Program-made: the position numbers and the translations under genes | Notes under the pieces: model-generated | Told to the model about the DNA's origin: nothing | Seen by the model: only the letters and a program-made list of their open reading frames with translations | Databases searched by the model: none | Part shown: positions 18,211 through 27,589 of the stretch, in pieces | Numbering within the stretch: position 1 is the first letter of the stretch | Layout: each line of letters starts with the position of its first letter | Assembly: GCF_009650435.1 (NCBI RefSeq) | Contig: NZ_VVIP01000065.1 | Span: forward strand, 80,946 to 144,945 | Reading direction: 5' to 3' | DNA: 64,000 nucleotides | Source: Foetidibacter luteolus | GTDB taxonomy: Bacteria; Bacteroidota; Bacteroidia; Chitinophagales; Chitinophagaceae

Positions 18211-20427
18211 TTAGTTAGCGGAGATAATTTTCTCAATAGCCGTATCATATTTCTCCTTCCATGCTTCAATGCTGCCCCAGTCTGTGCCATTTACTTTTAT
18301 AGACCCGTTACTTACACTGCCAAGTATTGTAGCAGGAATACCAGCAGCAGCAGCTTTGTGTTGCAACTCTTCCGCTTTGTCTTTTGAAACGGTAACTACC
18401 ACACGGCTCTGCGCTTCGCCAAACCAATATGCATCGGTCCTAATATCAGAATCAGCCTTTACTTCAAAACCGAGATTGCGGTTAAAGCCTTTCTCTAGTA
18501 ACGTAACCAACAGTCCACCTTCACTAATATCATGTGCACTTTTTACCAGCTTGTCTTTAATGATGGAAGCAACGAATTTTTGTACCCCAAATTCTTCATC
18601 AATATCAAAATGCGGAGCAGGTGAATATTCCACACCTTTTACCTTATGCAGGTACTCGCTGGAAGCAATATCATCCTGTTGCTCACCGATCAATACAATT
18701 ACGTCACCTGCTTCTTTGTAATCCATGGTCATGCGGTTGGTAAACTCGTCAATTACACCCACCATACCAATGGTTGGTGTAGGATACACAGGGCCATCGG
18801 GATTTTGGTTATAGAAGCTAACATTCCCGCCGGTTACAGGCGTATTGAATTTACGGCAGGCATCACCCATACCGGTAACCGCTTTTACAAACTGGTAGTA
18901 AACTTCCGGATCGTAAGGATTTCCAAAGTTGAGGCAGTTGGTAACGCCTAAAGGTTCGCCGCCACTGCAAACAATGTTGCGGGCAGCTTCTGCAACGGCA
19001 ATCATGCCACCGGTATAAGGTTCTGCATGCACATAGCGGCTGTTGCAATCCACCGTTACAGTCAAAGCTTTACCGGTACCTTTGGCCAGTATCACGGCCG
19101 CATCACTTGGTGCATTGGTGCTGGTATTGGCCGCCCCCACCATGCTATCGTACTGAACATATACCCAACGCTTGCTGGCGATATTCGGTATCTGAATAAT
19201 CTGTTCTGCAACGCCTTTTAAATCGGCGGCATCAATATCTTTTATGCTGTTAGCATCAAAGGCTTTAATTTTTTCCAGGTAGGCCGGCTCTTTATACTCA
19301 CGGGTATATTGCGGGGCGCCGCCCCCCAGCACCAGTTCATATGCAGGAATTTCAGCTTCCAGTTCCCCATGCATATAAAATTTCAACAGACCATCACCGG
19401 TAACTTCACCAATGTTGCTGGCGGAGAGGTCCCACTTCTCAAACACTTTCAACACGGCCTCTTCTTTGCCTTTTTCCACCACGATCAGCATGCGTTCCTG
19501 GCTTTCACTTAACAGCAGCTCCCACGCTTTCATGTTTTGCTGGCGGGTAGGTACCTTGTCAAGATCAATGCGCATACCCACACCACCTTTTGCGCTCATT
19601 TCTGCGGTAGAGCAAATAATGCCCGCCGCACCCATATCCTGCATGCCTACTACGGCGCCGGTATCAATTACTTCCAAACAAGCTTCCAGTAACTTCTTTT
19701 CCTGGAAGGGGTCGCCTACCTGAACGGCTGGCAATTCTTCCGTACTTTCTTCGGTAATATTTGCTGATGCAAACGAAGCGCCGCCTATACCGTCTTTACC
19801 CGTTGCACTGCCCACAAAGAACACCGGGTTGCCAATGCCCTCTGCTGTAGCGCTGATGGTTTTGCCCACTTTTACAATACCAACACTCATGGCGTTTACC
19901 AATGGGTTGGTATGGTAACAATCTTCAAAATATACTTCACCGCCAACGGTTGGTACGCCAAAGCAGTTGCCATAATGGCCAATGCCATGCACCACACCGG
20001 CCAGCAGGCGTTGTGTTTTTTTATCTTTCAGGTTGCCAAAACGCAGGCTGTTGAGTGAAGCGATTGGCCTGGCGCCCATGGTAAAAATATCACGCTGAAT
20101 ACCACCCACACCCGTTGCCGCACCCTGGAAGGGTTCAATTGCGCTGGGGTGGTTATGGCTCTCAATTTTAAAAACTACACCGTAACCGTTACCCATATCC
20201 ATCAGGCCCGCATTTTCTTCTCCGGCGGCTACCAGCATGCGGCCACCTTCCCGGGGCAGCGTCTTCAGCCATTTGATGGAATTTTTGTAGCTGCAATGTT
20301 CGCTCCACATGGCGCTGAAACTGCACAGCTCGGTAAAATTGGGTGTGCGGCCCAGTTTCTGTTTAATCAGTTCAAACTCTTCTTCTGTAAGGCGTAACTC
20401 TTTCGCGGTTTGTGCGGTAATTTCCAT
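18211..20427 (-). CDS. purL: Phosphoribosylformylglycinamidine synthase subunit PurL (small type)
   Basis: 738 aa, the size of the PurL that works with separate PurS and PurQ rather than the ~1300-aa fused form. It makes formylglycinamidine ribonucleotide from FGAR, ATP and glutamine-derived ammonia in purine synthesis. Seen: the N-terminal EHCSYKNSI, ESHNHPSAIEPFQGAATGVG with the GxxRDIFTMGARP segment, the repeated AIRS-type ATP fold with SVGIVKVG and GGNVSFYNQ, and HDISEGGLLVTLLEK. purS and purQ are not in the window. It is followed by a repeat-rich gap upstream and has no partner genes on either side. Confidence 0.97.
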   Translation of the reverse strand: MEITAQTAKELRLTEEEFELIKQKLGRTPNFTELCSFSAMWSEHCSYKNSIKWLKTLPREGGRMLVAAGEENAGLMDMGNGYGVVFKIESHNHPSAIEPFQGAATGVGGIQRDIFTMGARPIASLNSLRFGNLKDKKTQRLLAGVVHGIGHYGNCFGVPTVGGEVYFEDCYHTNPLVNAMSVGIVKVGKTISATAEGIGNPVFFVGSATGKDGIGGASFASANITEESTEELPAVQVGDPFQEKKLLEACLEVIDTGAVVGMQDMGAAGIICSTAEMSAKGGVGMRIDLDKVPTRQQNMKAWELLLSESQERMLIVVEKGKEEAVLKVFEKWDLSASNIGEVTGDGLLKFYMHGELEAEIPAYELVLGGGAPQYTREYKEPAYLEKIKAFDANSIKDIDAADLKGVAEQIIQIPNIASKRWVYVQYDSMVGAANTSTNAPSDAAVILAKGTGKALTVTVDCNSRYVHAEPYTGGMIAVAEAARNIVCSGGEPLGVTNCLNFGNPYDPEVYYQFVKAVTGMGDACRKFNTPVTGGNVSFYNQNPDGPVYPTPTIGMVGVIDEFTNRMTMDYKEAGDVIVLIGEQQDDIASSEYLHKVKGVEYSPAPHFDIDEEFGVQKFVASIIKDKLVKSAHDISEGGLLVTLLEKGFNRNLGFEVKADSDIRTDAYWFGEAQSRVVVTVSKDKAEELQHKAAAAGIPATILGSVSNGSIKVNGTDWGSIEAWKEKYDTAIEKIISAN

Positions 20428-20439
20428 TGACTTGCGTTG

Positions 20440-20840
20440 TATATTTTTTTGGATACCAGCTTCAGTATTTTATGGAATCGTCCCTTGCGTCGCAATCCTT
20501 TCATCTGCAGAACATGAATGAAGCCAGCCCACCTAATGTTAATTTTCGCCGCAAAGGTAGGGAAGTGCAGGGAGGGTGCAAGGGGGGATTTTCTTTGGTG
20601 AGTGGCGAGTAGTGAGTGGTGAATGGTGAATAGTGAGTAGGGGGCATCCAACGTTCATCATTCCTTGTTTCTTGTTCAATATTCTTTCTCCTGGTGCGTG
20701 TCTCAACGCACCAGTTCTACCCGGGGCTGAAAAGTCGCACAAAGAACTGGACGATGAAGTGATTGCGACGCAACGAAGTCGCCACAGGGATATATAGCTG
20801 GTAACCAAATTGTGAATAGTCAATGGTGGATGGTGAATAA
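20440..20840. repeat. Repeat cluster: two facing copies of the GATACCAGC family and a heptamer tract
   Basis: A copy in plus orientation starts at about 20450 (GATACCAGCTTCAG, then TTGCGTCGCAATCC); a minus-orientation copy runs from the hairpin GGTGCGTG-TCTCAA-CGCACC at 20694 to GGTAACC at about 20808. Between them, 20594-20641 is a degenerate tract of 7-mers of the type GTGAGTG/GTGAATG/GTGAATA. A further short tract is at 20811-20838. No gene is evident. Confidence 0.8.
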
Positions 20841-20844
20841 AACC

Positions 20845-20883
20845 AAAATGCCGGTTCCCTACTATGTTTAGGAAACCGGCATT
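20845..20883 (-). terminator. Terminator after the DUF4249 gene
   Basis: On the minus strand AATGCCGGTTTCC and GGGAACCGGCATT pair (one wobble) around a 13-base loop and end in TTTT. It lies 29 nt beyond the DUF4249 stop codon and closes the operon that runs down from the sigma-factor region. Confidence 0.85.
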
Positions 20884-20911
20884 AATCTACTTAACAATGC
20901 GATATTACAAG

Positions 20912-21739
20912 CTAAGGTACTTTGATGGTTTTTGTCTGGTACGTATGGGCACTGAAATAACCCAAAGCACCCCCACGTATATTGGTAACCGGGTTAGCGG
21001 GTGTGGCATTCTGGTTTTCGCCGGTGGAGGCATTGAGCAGGCTGAACCAGTAGGTAAACATGGGATATTCTATACACATCATATCAACCCGCAATGTATC
21101 GCCGCTCCTTATTTTATTTTTCTTTTCTCCGTTTTCATCTTCTTCATCATCGTCATCAAAAATCAGCAACTCGGTATTAATCGTCCTGCCATCGGTAAGC
21201 TCATCATTTTCTACAAAAATTGTTTTTTCCCTTTTTCCATTCAGGTATTGCACATAGCGGTAAGCATTTCCTTTTCCCGGTGGGTCTTTAAACTGCACCG
21301 TAGCCACTTTTTCCTTACCATCAAATAACTGGGTTTCTGTAACGTATAAACTATCATAGCTTACCAGCAAAGGCATAGTGGACGAAGCAGTGAATTCTTC
21401 GCCTTCAATTTTTACAGATAGCTTATATGTTTTTCCCTGCTGTGCCTGGAAGGATGCGGTGCGGTAAGTTCCCGGATTTGTTTCCTGTAATGTGGTTACA
21501 GTACCGGCTTCATCTGTTACTGTAACTGTGGCGCCGCTTACAGAAGGAACATTGTTATCGTCGCTGAAATTAACCGTTTTACTGATGAGCACTTTACAGG
21601 AATCCTGCTGGTTGGTAATAATGCCTTCGATGACATATTTGGGATCGGCGGAGTTGAGGTCAATATCAATTACTTTTCTGCACGAGGCGGCGGTAACCAG
21701 TAAGATGAGGAGGAACGATATATTTTGTATGATTCGCAT
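20912..21739 (-). CDS. DUF4249-family outer-membrane-associated lipoprotein
   Basis: 275 aa, signal peptide with lipobox TAASC (Cys20) followed by RKVIDIDL. The segment PKYVIEGIITNQQDSCKVLI, then a VSGATVTVTDEAGTVTTL beta domain and GTYRTASFQAQQGKTYKLSV, matches the DUF4249 family, which in Bacteroidota is nearly always encoded directly after a TonB-dependent receptor. It starts 3 nt after that receptor's stop. The role is not known; by position it is a receptor accessory lipoprotein, analogous to SusD though unrelated in sequence. The acidic run DDDDEEDENGE near residue 195 may bind cations. Confidence 0.9.
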   Translation of the reverse strand: MRIIQNISFLLILLVTAASCRKVIDIDLNSADPKYVIEGIITNQQDSCKVLISKTVNFSDDNNVPSVSGATVTVTDEAGTVTTLQETNPGTYRTASFQAQQGKTYKLSVKIEGEEFTASSTMPLLVSYDSLYVTETQLFDGKEKVATVQFKDPPGKGNAYRYVQYLNGKREKTIFVENDELTDGRTINTELLIFDDDDEEDENGEKKNKIRSGDTLRVDMMCIEYPMFTYWFSLLNASTGENQNATPANPVTNIRGGALGYFSAHTYQTKTIKVP

Positions 21740-21742
21740 AAG

Positions 21743-24076
21743 TTAGAATTTGAAGTTGTAAGAAACCGATGGAATGAATTTGAACAATGCTGTGCGTACA
21801 GCTTCAGTTTTGTTAGGATTGTCTTTGCTATTCCTAAACTCTATGATATAGGCGTTCTCTCTGCCGTAAGCGTTATACAAGCTGAAAGCCAGCTCCGATG
21901 AAAATTTCTTTTTCTTTTTAAGCTGTAACACCGCGCCAAGATCAAGCCGGTGGTAGTTAGGCATGCGATAGCCGTTTCTTTCGGTATAATAATAAACCAT
22001 GCGGTCATCAAGCCTGTATTTACCACTGGGGAAACTAACGGCATCGCCGGTATAGAATATCCAGTTGGCAGACAGCGTCCACTTTTTATTAAGCTGGTAA
22101 GTGGCAACAATGGCGATATCGTGGGTTCTGTCCTGACGGGCGTTATACCATTCGTTGTTGTTTATTCCATTGATCTTACGCTCAGTTTTTGACAGGGTAT
22201 AGCTAACCCAGCCGGAAAGCCTGCCCACTTTCTTTTTCATGAGCCATTCAATACCATAAGCCCTGCCCTTACCAAACAGCAACTGGGATTCTATTACATC
22301 GTTGCTGAATACATCAGCACCATCGCGATAGTCAATCTGGTTCTGCATGGTTTTGTAATAAGCTTCTACGGTTAACTCATACTTGTTGCCAGCCAAATTT
22401 TTATAATAGCCAACAGAAACCTGGTCTGATATTTCAGGTTTGATGATGTTTGTGCTGGCTATCCATTTATCCGTAGGCGTAGAAGTTGTGGAGTTGGATA
22501 TCAGGTGAAGGTTTTGCACGTTACGAACGTAAGAAGCTTTTACCGAAGACGAATTATTAAGCGTATAACTGGCCGATACACGTGGCTCTATATTTACATA
22601 AGTTTTAACCACTTCACCTTTTTTGTAACTGGTGGTATCAATTACTTTTCCGTCGGTATCAAGCGTATAAAAATCTCCTTGACCTAGTATGCTGAACGCT
22701 GATAACCTTGCACCATAAGAAAGGTTGAAGTTGTCTGAGAGTTTCCAGTTGTTGGCTGCATAAACAGCATTCTCCAGCGAGTAGCGTTTCTGTAAAGCTT
22801 TGTCATTAAAGCTGGAACTGTCAGATGAAGAAATTTCACCCGGCCGCATGGTATGGTGGATGGCGTTTACCCCAAACCTGATATTGTTACGGGAACTCAG
22901 GAACCATTGAAACTCCTGCTTAAGGTTCCAGTCCTTTATTTGCGAGAAAACTTTAAAATCGTTGGCAGCGCTCTTAATTGTTATTTTATAATCGTAATTG
23001 CTGTATATAAGAGAAGTATTAGAGAACAACTTATCACTAAAAATATGGTTCCAGCGTAAGGTACCTGTAGCATTGCCCCAGTTAAGTTTGAAGGTCTCTC
23101 CTACCCCCAACTGGTCACGCCCGAAATAACCGGAAAGAAAGAGCCTGTCTTTTTTACCTAACTGGTAATTTAGCTTGGCATTAAGATCGTAGAAATAAAG
23201 AGAGTTATTATTGATGGTACTATCGCTGGATAATTTTAAGAATGCATCCACATAGGTTCTTCTGCCAGATACCAGGAAGGATGATTTATCTTTTTGTATA
23301 GGGCCCTCTACATTCAGCTTGGCTGATATAGCGCCTATGCCGCCACTAACCGCATAATCCTGGTTATTGCCATCATTCATTTTTATGTCAAGTACAGATG
23401 ATAACCTGCCACCGTATTGTGCCGGCATACCACCTTTATATATCATTACATCTTTAATAGCGTCAGAGTTGAAAGTAGAAAAGAAACCCAACAGGTGTGA
23501 TGCGTTATACACGGGTGCTTCATCCAGCAATATCAGGTTTTGATCCGCGGCCCCGCCACGTACAAAAAAGCCGCTGTTACCATCTCCTGCTGATTTAATG
23601 CCCGGCAGCAACTGGATGGTTTTAAGCACATCTCTTTCGCCAAACAACACAGGGATAGTTTTTGTTTCATTTATGGTAAGCCGCTCAGCACCCATTTGAG
23701 GGCTGCTAAGGCTTCTGCCTTTTGCAGATGAGGTTACCGTTACATCTTCCAGTTCTTTAATCTCTTCTTCCAGTAATATGTTCAGCGTAATGTTTTTGTC
23801 CAGTTGCAGTTCTATCGTTTGCGGTTCAAGGCCTACCGCAGAAGCAAGTAAAGTGTACTTACCTGCCGGCAGGCTAATAGAGTAAAATCCATAATCGTTA
23901 CTGGTTACGCCTGCACCTTTACCCTGCACGGTGATTGATGCACCAATCAAGCTTTCTCCGGATTTTTTTGAACGTACAGAGCCGCTGATTGTATATCGTG
24001 TTTGCGCTGTTGCCTGCTGCACCGTGACGCCCAGCAGCAATAAAAAGAATAGCCATGTTTTAACCGTGTTGCTCAT
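21743..24076 (-). CDS. TonB-dependent receptor with N-terminal carboxypeptidase-regulatory-like domain
   Basis: 777 aa, signal peptide to about residue 25 (QQATAQ). Residues 28-110 form a CarboxypepD_reg-like beta-sandwich (ISGSVRSKKSGESLIGASIT); the plug domain spans about 125-235 with GFFVRGGAADQNLILLDEAP and GGRLSSVLDIKMNDG; the remainder is a 22-strand-type barrel ending FIPSVSYNFKF. These receptors move scarce ligands across the outer membrane with TonB energy. It is 16 nt downstream of a surface-repeat gene and 3 nt upstream of the DUF4249 gene. The ligand is not predictable from sequence. Confidence 0.94.
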   Translation of the reverse strand: MSNTVKTWLFFLLLLGVTVQQATAQTRYTISGSVRSKKSGESLIGASITVQGKGAGVTSNDYGFYSISLPAGKYTLLASAVGLEPQTIELQLDKNITLNILLEEEIKELEDVTVTSSAKGRSLSSPQMGAERLTINETKTIPVLFGERDVLKTIQLLPGIKSAGDGNSGFFVRGGAADQNLILLDEAPVYNASHLLGFFSTFNSDAIKDVMIYKGGMPAQYGGRLSSVLDIKMNDGNNQDYAVSGGIGAISAKLNVEGPIQKDKSSFLVSGRRTYVDAFLKLSSDSTINNNSLYFYDLNAKLNYQLGKKDRLFLSGYFGRDQLGVGETFKLNWGNATGTLRWNHIFSDKLFSNTSLIYSNYDYKITIKSAANDFKVFSQIKDWNLKQEFQWFLSSRNNIRFGVNAIHHTMRPGEISSSDSSSFNDKALQKRYSLENAVYAANNWKLSDNFNLSYGARLSAFSILGQGDFYTLDTDGKVIDTTSYKKGEVVKTYVNIEPRVSASYTLNNSSSVKASYVRNVQNLHLISNSTTSTPTDKWIASTNIIKPEISDQVSVGYYKNLAGNKYELTVEAYYKTMQNQIDYRDGADVFSNDVIESQLLFGKGRAYGIEWLMKKKVGRLSGWVSYTLSKTERKINGINNNEWYNARQDRTHDIAIVATYQLNKKWTLSANWIFYTGDAVSFPSGKYRLDDRMVYYYTERNGYRMPNYHRLDLGAVLQLKKKKKFSSELAFSLYNAYGRENAYIIEFRNSKDNPNKTEAVRTALFKFIPSVSYNFKF

Positions 24077-24092
24077 AATAGTTTTGTAATTG

Positions 24093-25199
24093 TTATTTAG
24101 CAGAAGTGTTTTTTGTTCCCTTAAGGTTTACCTGTATGCCGCCTGTAAAGCCGAAATACAGGCCGTAGAAATTGTTGCCGCTTGTTTTATCCCATACGTA
24201 GTGTTTGGTAAGGTTGTTGGCTTTGCCTTCGCTAATGTTTACATAATTAAATGTAGGCCCGGCAAACAACTCTATCGCACCCATCTTAACAGCGGGCATA
24301 ATGCGCAATGAACCTCTGAAGTAATCGCCATCCTTAAAATCATCCAGGTGCATGCCGGTTAGCTCCGTATTTATACGCAATTGTTTTGAAAACCTGAAAT
24401 GTGCGCCAATACCCATTTCCAACGCATACAAATGTTGTTTGCTGTAGTTAAGGTTATACCCTATGCCCAATATGCCATACATTTTCTTACTGCCCGACCT
24501 GAACGACACCAATGTGGTTAAGGTTTCATCAACACTTATGCTGATAGTTTGTTCGCCGTTTTTGATGATATTAATGATACCGATAGGATACTCGCTGCTG
24601 TCTGCAATATTCATAAAACCCGACACCTGCACTCCCCTCACTTTTTTGGCAATGTTTAAAAAGCCGACAATTTGTGTGTTTACATTTGCCGATTTATTCA
24701 AAAAACCTGCAATCTGCAAACTGCCGGCATTGCCTTTAACGATGTTGGCAAACCCCGCTGATTGTACGCCTGTTGCACTGCCGCTGATGTTAAGATAGCC
24801 TGCCCCCTGGAAACCCTGCACATTGTTCTTAACATGGTTAAAGAAACCAGCCAGTTGCACCCCGCGGGAAGCATTGCGTATATGGTTACTAAAACCTGCT
24901 GCCTGAAAACCTTTGGCACTGTCTTTAATTATATTGGAAAAACCTGCAAGCGCTACGCCGGTTTCGTTTTTTGAAAGCCCTGCTATAGCGTGTAAGGAAA
25001 ACTTGTTGGTATACTCTCCGGCTTTGGAGCCATTGCTGCTGATAGGATAGATAAAGCCAATATGCACATTGCTCTTTTTGGTGTCCTGCGCCATACTGGC
25101 AAGATTAAAACAGCAGGCTAAAAGCAATATGCTAAATTTTGCCAGCGGTTTTATAGCTTGATTAATTGAATAGCGTTTGATTAATTCTCTTTTACACAT
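24093..25199 (-). CDS. Surface coil-repeat protein (GxQxAGFxN repeats), paralogue of the 25722-27482 product
   Basis: 368 aa, signal peptide after a basic N-terminus (cleavage near SMAQ, residue 38). About residues 80-215 consist of at least seven imperfect 14-16-residue repeats with the pattern G-(V/F)-Q-x-A-G-F-x-N, such as GFQAAGFSNHIRNAS and GVQLAGFFNHVKNNV, which suggests a right-handed beta-solenoid. The repeats resemble the LA_2272-type surface repeats of Leptospira. The C-terminal ~150 residues (MYGILGIGYNLNYS, INTELTGMHL, ELFAGPTFNYV) look like a small outer-membrane beta-barrel and are clearly homologous to the C-terminus of the neighbouring STN protein. It is 16 nt upstream of the TonB receptor gene. 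Function unknown. Confidence 0.8.
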   Translation of the reverse strand: MCKRELIKRYSINQAIKPLAKFSILLLACCFNLASMAQDTKKSNVHIGFIYPISSNGSKAGEYTNKFSLHAIAGLSKNETGVALAGFSNIIKDSAKGFQAAGFSNHIRNASRGVQLAGFFNHVKNNVQGFQGAGYLNISGSATGVQSAGFANIVKGNAGSLQIAGFLNKSANVNTQIVGFLNIAKKVRGVQVSGFMNIADSSEYPIGIINIIKNGEQTISISVDETLTTLVSFRSGSKKMYGILGIGYNLNYSKQHLYALEMGIGAHFRFSKQLRINTELTGMHLDDFKDGDYFRGSLRIMPAVKMGAIELFAGPTFNYVNISEGKANNLTKHYVWDKTSGNNFYGLYFGFTGGIQVNLKGTKNTSAK

Positions 25200-25214
25200 G
25201 ATCTGATTTTTTTA

Positions 25215-25725
25215 TTTTTTGGTACCGGCGACATTATTTCATGGCATCATCGTTGCGTCGCAATCCTTTCATCTTTTTGTTCTTTGGGCGGCTGTTCCCA
25301 CCAGGTAGTTTTGCATGCAGGCTTGCAGGCGCATTACCATTTATTGATTGATTTTATCCCTATGATTGTTGCATGCCATACATGTACAATAACCAGCATC
25401 GCAGCGTATTTAATGCGGGCTGCCAAAGCCGATGAATAAAGCAGCGTGTGGCGCTTGATATGGGTATTCTTTAAGCTCTTGCTCATAATTAGTTTTTACA
25501 ATAGACAATGCACGGAATGTTTACCCCTATCCGCCGCGTACTTTTTTAAATTATTTTATAATATCAGATTGAAGAGATAATGCAATACTACAAGGGCTGA
25601 AAAGTTGCCATGAAAAACGGGACGATGAAGTGATTGATTATTAAATGCTCTTTCACTGAAAGACCATTTAATAACAAAATCATATTTGCAACGAAGATGC
25701 CACAGGGCTATGTAGCTGGTATCAG
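25215..25725. repeat. Intergenic repeat block with two facing GATACCAGC-family copies and an inserted 37-bp palindrome
   Basis: A plus-oriented copy (25222-25315, GGTACCGGCGAC then TTGCGTCGCAATCC) faces a minus copy (about 25590-25725). The minus copy is interrupted: between AGTGATT and GCAACGAAG sits a near-perfect palindrome, 25638-25674, with arms TTATTAAATGCTCTTTCA and its complement. A weak minus-strand open frame of 50 codons (25334-25486, MSKSLKNTHIKRHTLLYSSA at its start, one hydrophobic stretch) lies in the middle; I see no support for it beyond being open. Confidence 0.7.
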
Positions 25726-27482
25726 AAAAAATTAATGCCGGCATGCCAGCCAAACCAGCCACGTGCATCTGCACCAATGTTAAAGCCGGGATAACCTACT
25801 GCGGGGGCCGCTTTGTATCCCGCCACTGTATGCTTTTGCGTTGAATGAAAGATGGAAAAAGTCGGCCCCCCAAAGAATGCAGCCTTTTTGCTTATTCTAA
25901 TATTCAGCGCCGGCTGCACACGGTATAGGTCAGGCAGGGTATTCCAGTCGCCCAAATGCAGGTTTTGGCTGGTAAGCTCTGTTGTAATGCTGATACGGGG
26001 GCTGATGATTGACTCATTGCCGATACCATAGCCAAAGGTATAGGCTTTGTTACCGGCAGAAATATTCATGCCCGCTAACAATATGCTATACAATTTTCTG
26101 TTGCCGGATTTGTAAGCGAGGTTAAAATTGGTAACCTCATTGGCATATACAGAAAGCTTTTGATACCCTTTTTTTACAATGTTTATCAACCCGATACTGT
26201 AACCGGAAGAGGTATCTGCTATGTTGATCAGCGCAATCTGCACCCCTTTGGAGTGCTTTGTGTAATTGAACAAGCCTGCAATCTGTACACCACGCATCTC
26301 ATCGCGGCTAATATTGCCAATGCCGGCCAGTTGCACGCCGCTTGCTTTATCTTTAACCAGGTTAACCGTACTTGTACCCTGTACACCATTTAAACTGCCC
26401 CATATCACATTGTAACTGCCACTTAACTGCACACCTTTTACAGCACCTTTTACAAGGTTGCTAAAGCCAGACAACTGCACCCCGCTTAAAGAATCAAAGA
26501 CATTGTTATGAATGCCGGCCAATTGCACACCACCAACCTTGCCACCCACAATATTAAATACGCCACCCATTTGTACACCGTTTACCCTACCCTTATCTAT
26601 GTTAAATATGCCTGCTATTTCAAGGCCGTTAGCGCCAGCCGCATAGCCGCCCAATATGTTGATGGAAAGTTTATTAATAACCTGCGTATTTAACCCATGC
26701 GATGCCAGCCCAGGCACCAGCGATACCTGGAAGGGTTTATCCGCGAAAAACCTGCCGATATTAAGGCTTTGCCTTTTTTGCCGCAATGGCACAAAAAGCC
26801 TGCCCAGCCAGGTGCGTTCTACCTTTGTGGAAACCAATACCGGCGCCAACTCTGTATTGGTGGGGGTTATGGCTACGGATAGCTGCTGATCGTAGCCGGG
26901 CTGGATAGTTACAGAAGTATCTGCATACGCCACTTTACTTACACTAAGCGCAAAAGCAGGGTGCCTGTCTCTTAACCTTAACCTGAAAAAACCATCTTCG
27001 TTTGTAAACGTGGATATAAGCTGGCTTTTTTCATACACACTGGCATCACCTATTTTTTCTCCGGTTCGTTTATCAACTACATAGCCGCTAATGGTATAAT
27101 AGTTATTTACCTGCCCCCGCTGTATAATGATGTAGTTGCCGGTTTCTTTATATTGATAGCCCTGGCCAAGCAAGTTATCCAGCACTTCCCTAACCGTTTT
27201 GGCTGACAGGTTAATGCTCACCACGCTATCGCCTTTTAAGATATGGCTGCTATAAGAAAAGTAAAATTTACCCTGGGCAGAAACAGACTGCAATATCTCT
27301 TTTACCGCTTTATTTTCTTCCCTGACTGTAACAAGCAGGTTTAATTTGTTTTGGGCAAAACTGCGGTTGTATGTTAATAAAAGGCATAGTCCGGTTACCG
27401 CTGCTTTTATCAACAGCCTGCTGTTGTCCTCCGTTATGGTGGCAATAATATTTTTGAACTTTTCAAACGTTGTTAACCGCAT
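25722..27482 (-). CDS. STN plus carboxypeptidase-regulatory-like domain protein with GVQxAGxxN surface repeats
   Basis: 586 aa, signal peptide to about residue 44 (RSFAQ). Residues 47-118 are a secretin/TonB short N-terminal (STN) domain ending YQYKETGNYIIIQRG; 128-215 are a CarboxypepD_reg-like domain (YTISGYVVDKRTGEKIGDAS). Then, where a TonB receptor would have plug and barrel, residues 285-425 contain about nine 16-residue repeats (GVQLAGIHNNVFDSLS, GVQLSGFSNLVKGAVK), followed by a ~160-residue barrel-like domain shared with the 24093-25199 product. STN domains of transducers contact FecR-type anti-sigma factors in the periplasm, and a FecR gene lies 107 nt upstream. It is therefore a candidate signal transducer without a transport barrel. 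Confidence 0.85.
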   Translation of the reverse strand: MRLTTFEKFKNIIATITEDNSRLLIKAAVTGLCLLLTYNRSFAQNKLNLLVTVREENKAVKEILQSVSAQGKFYFSYSSHILKGDSVVSINLSAKTVREVLDNLLGQGYQYKETGNYIIIQRGQVNNYYTISGYVVDKRTGEKIGDASVYEKSQLISTFTNEDGFFRLRLRDRHPAFALSVSKVAYADTSVTIQPGYDQQLSVAITPTNTELAPVLVSTKVERTWLGRLFVPLRQKRQSLNIGRFFADKPFQVSLVPGLASHGLNTQVINKLSINILGGYAAGANGLEIAGIFNIDKGRVNGVQMGGVFNIVGGKVGGVQLAGIHNNVFDSLSGVQLSGFSNLVKGAVKGVQLSGSYNVIWGSLNGVQGTSTVNLVKDKASGVQLAGIGNISRDEMRGVQIAGLFNYTKHSKGVQIALINIADTSSGYSIGLINIVKKGYQKLSVYANEVTNFNLAYKSGNRKLYSILLAGMNISAGNKAYTFGYGIGNESIISPRISITTELTSQNLHLGDWNTLPDLYRVQPALNIRISKKAAFFGGPTFSIFHSTQKHTVAGYKAAPAVGYPGFNIGADARGWFGWHAGINFF

Positions 27483-27589
27483 AGAGTATTTGCCTTACAA
27501 AGGGCGCTAAGGTAACTGTAGTTTGAGGGTGTATATATGTTGCATTATTTGTCCGGCAATCAAAAAGGATGAAAAGCAATTACTCCTCC

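Noticed and set aside
25334..25486. 50-codon minus-strand frame MSKSLKNTHIKRHTLLYSSA
   Set aside because: Open but with no family, no clear promoter, and placed between two repeat copies; mentioned only within the repeat block.
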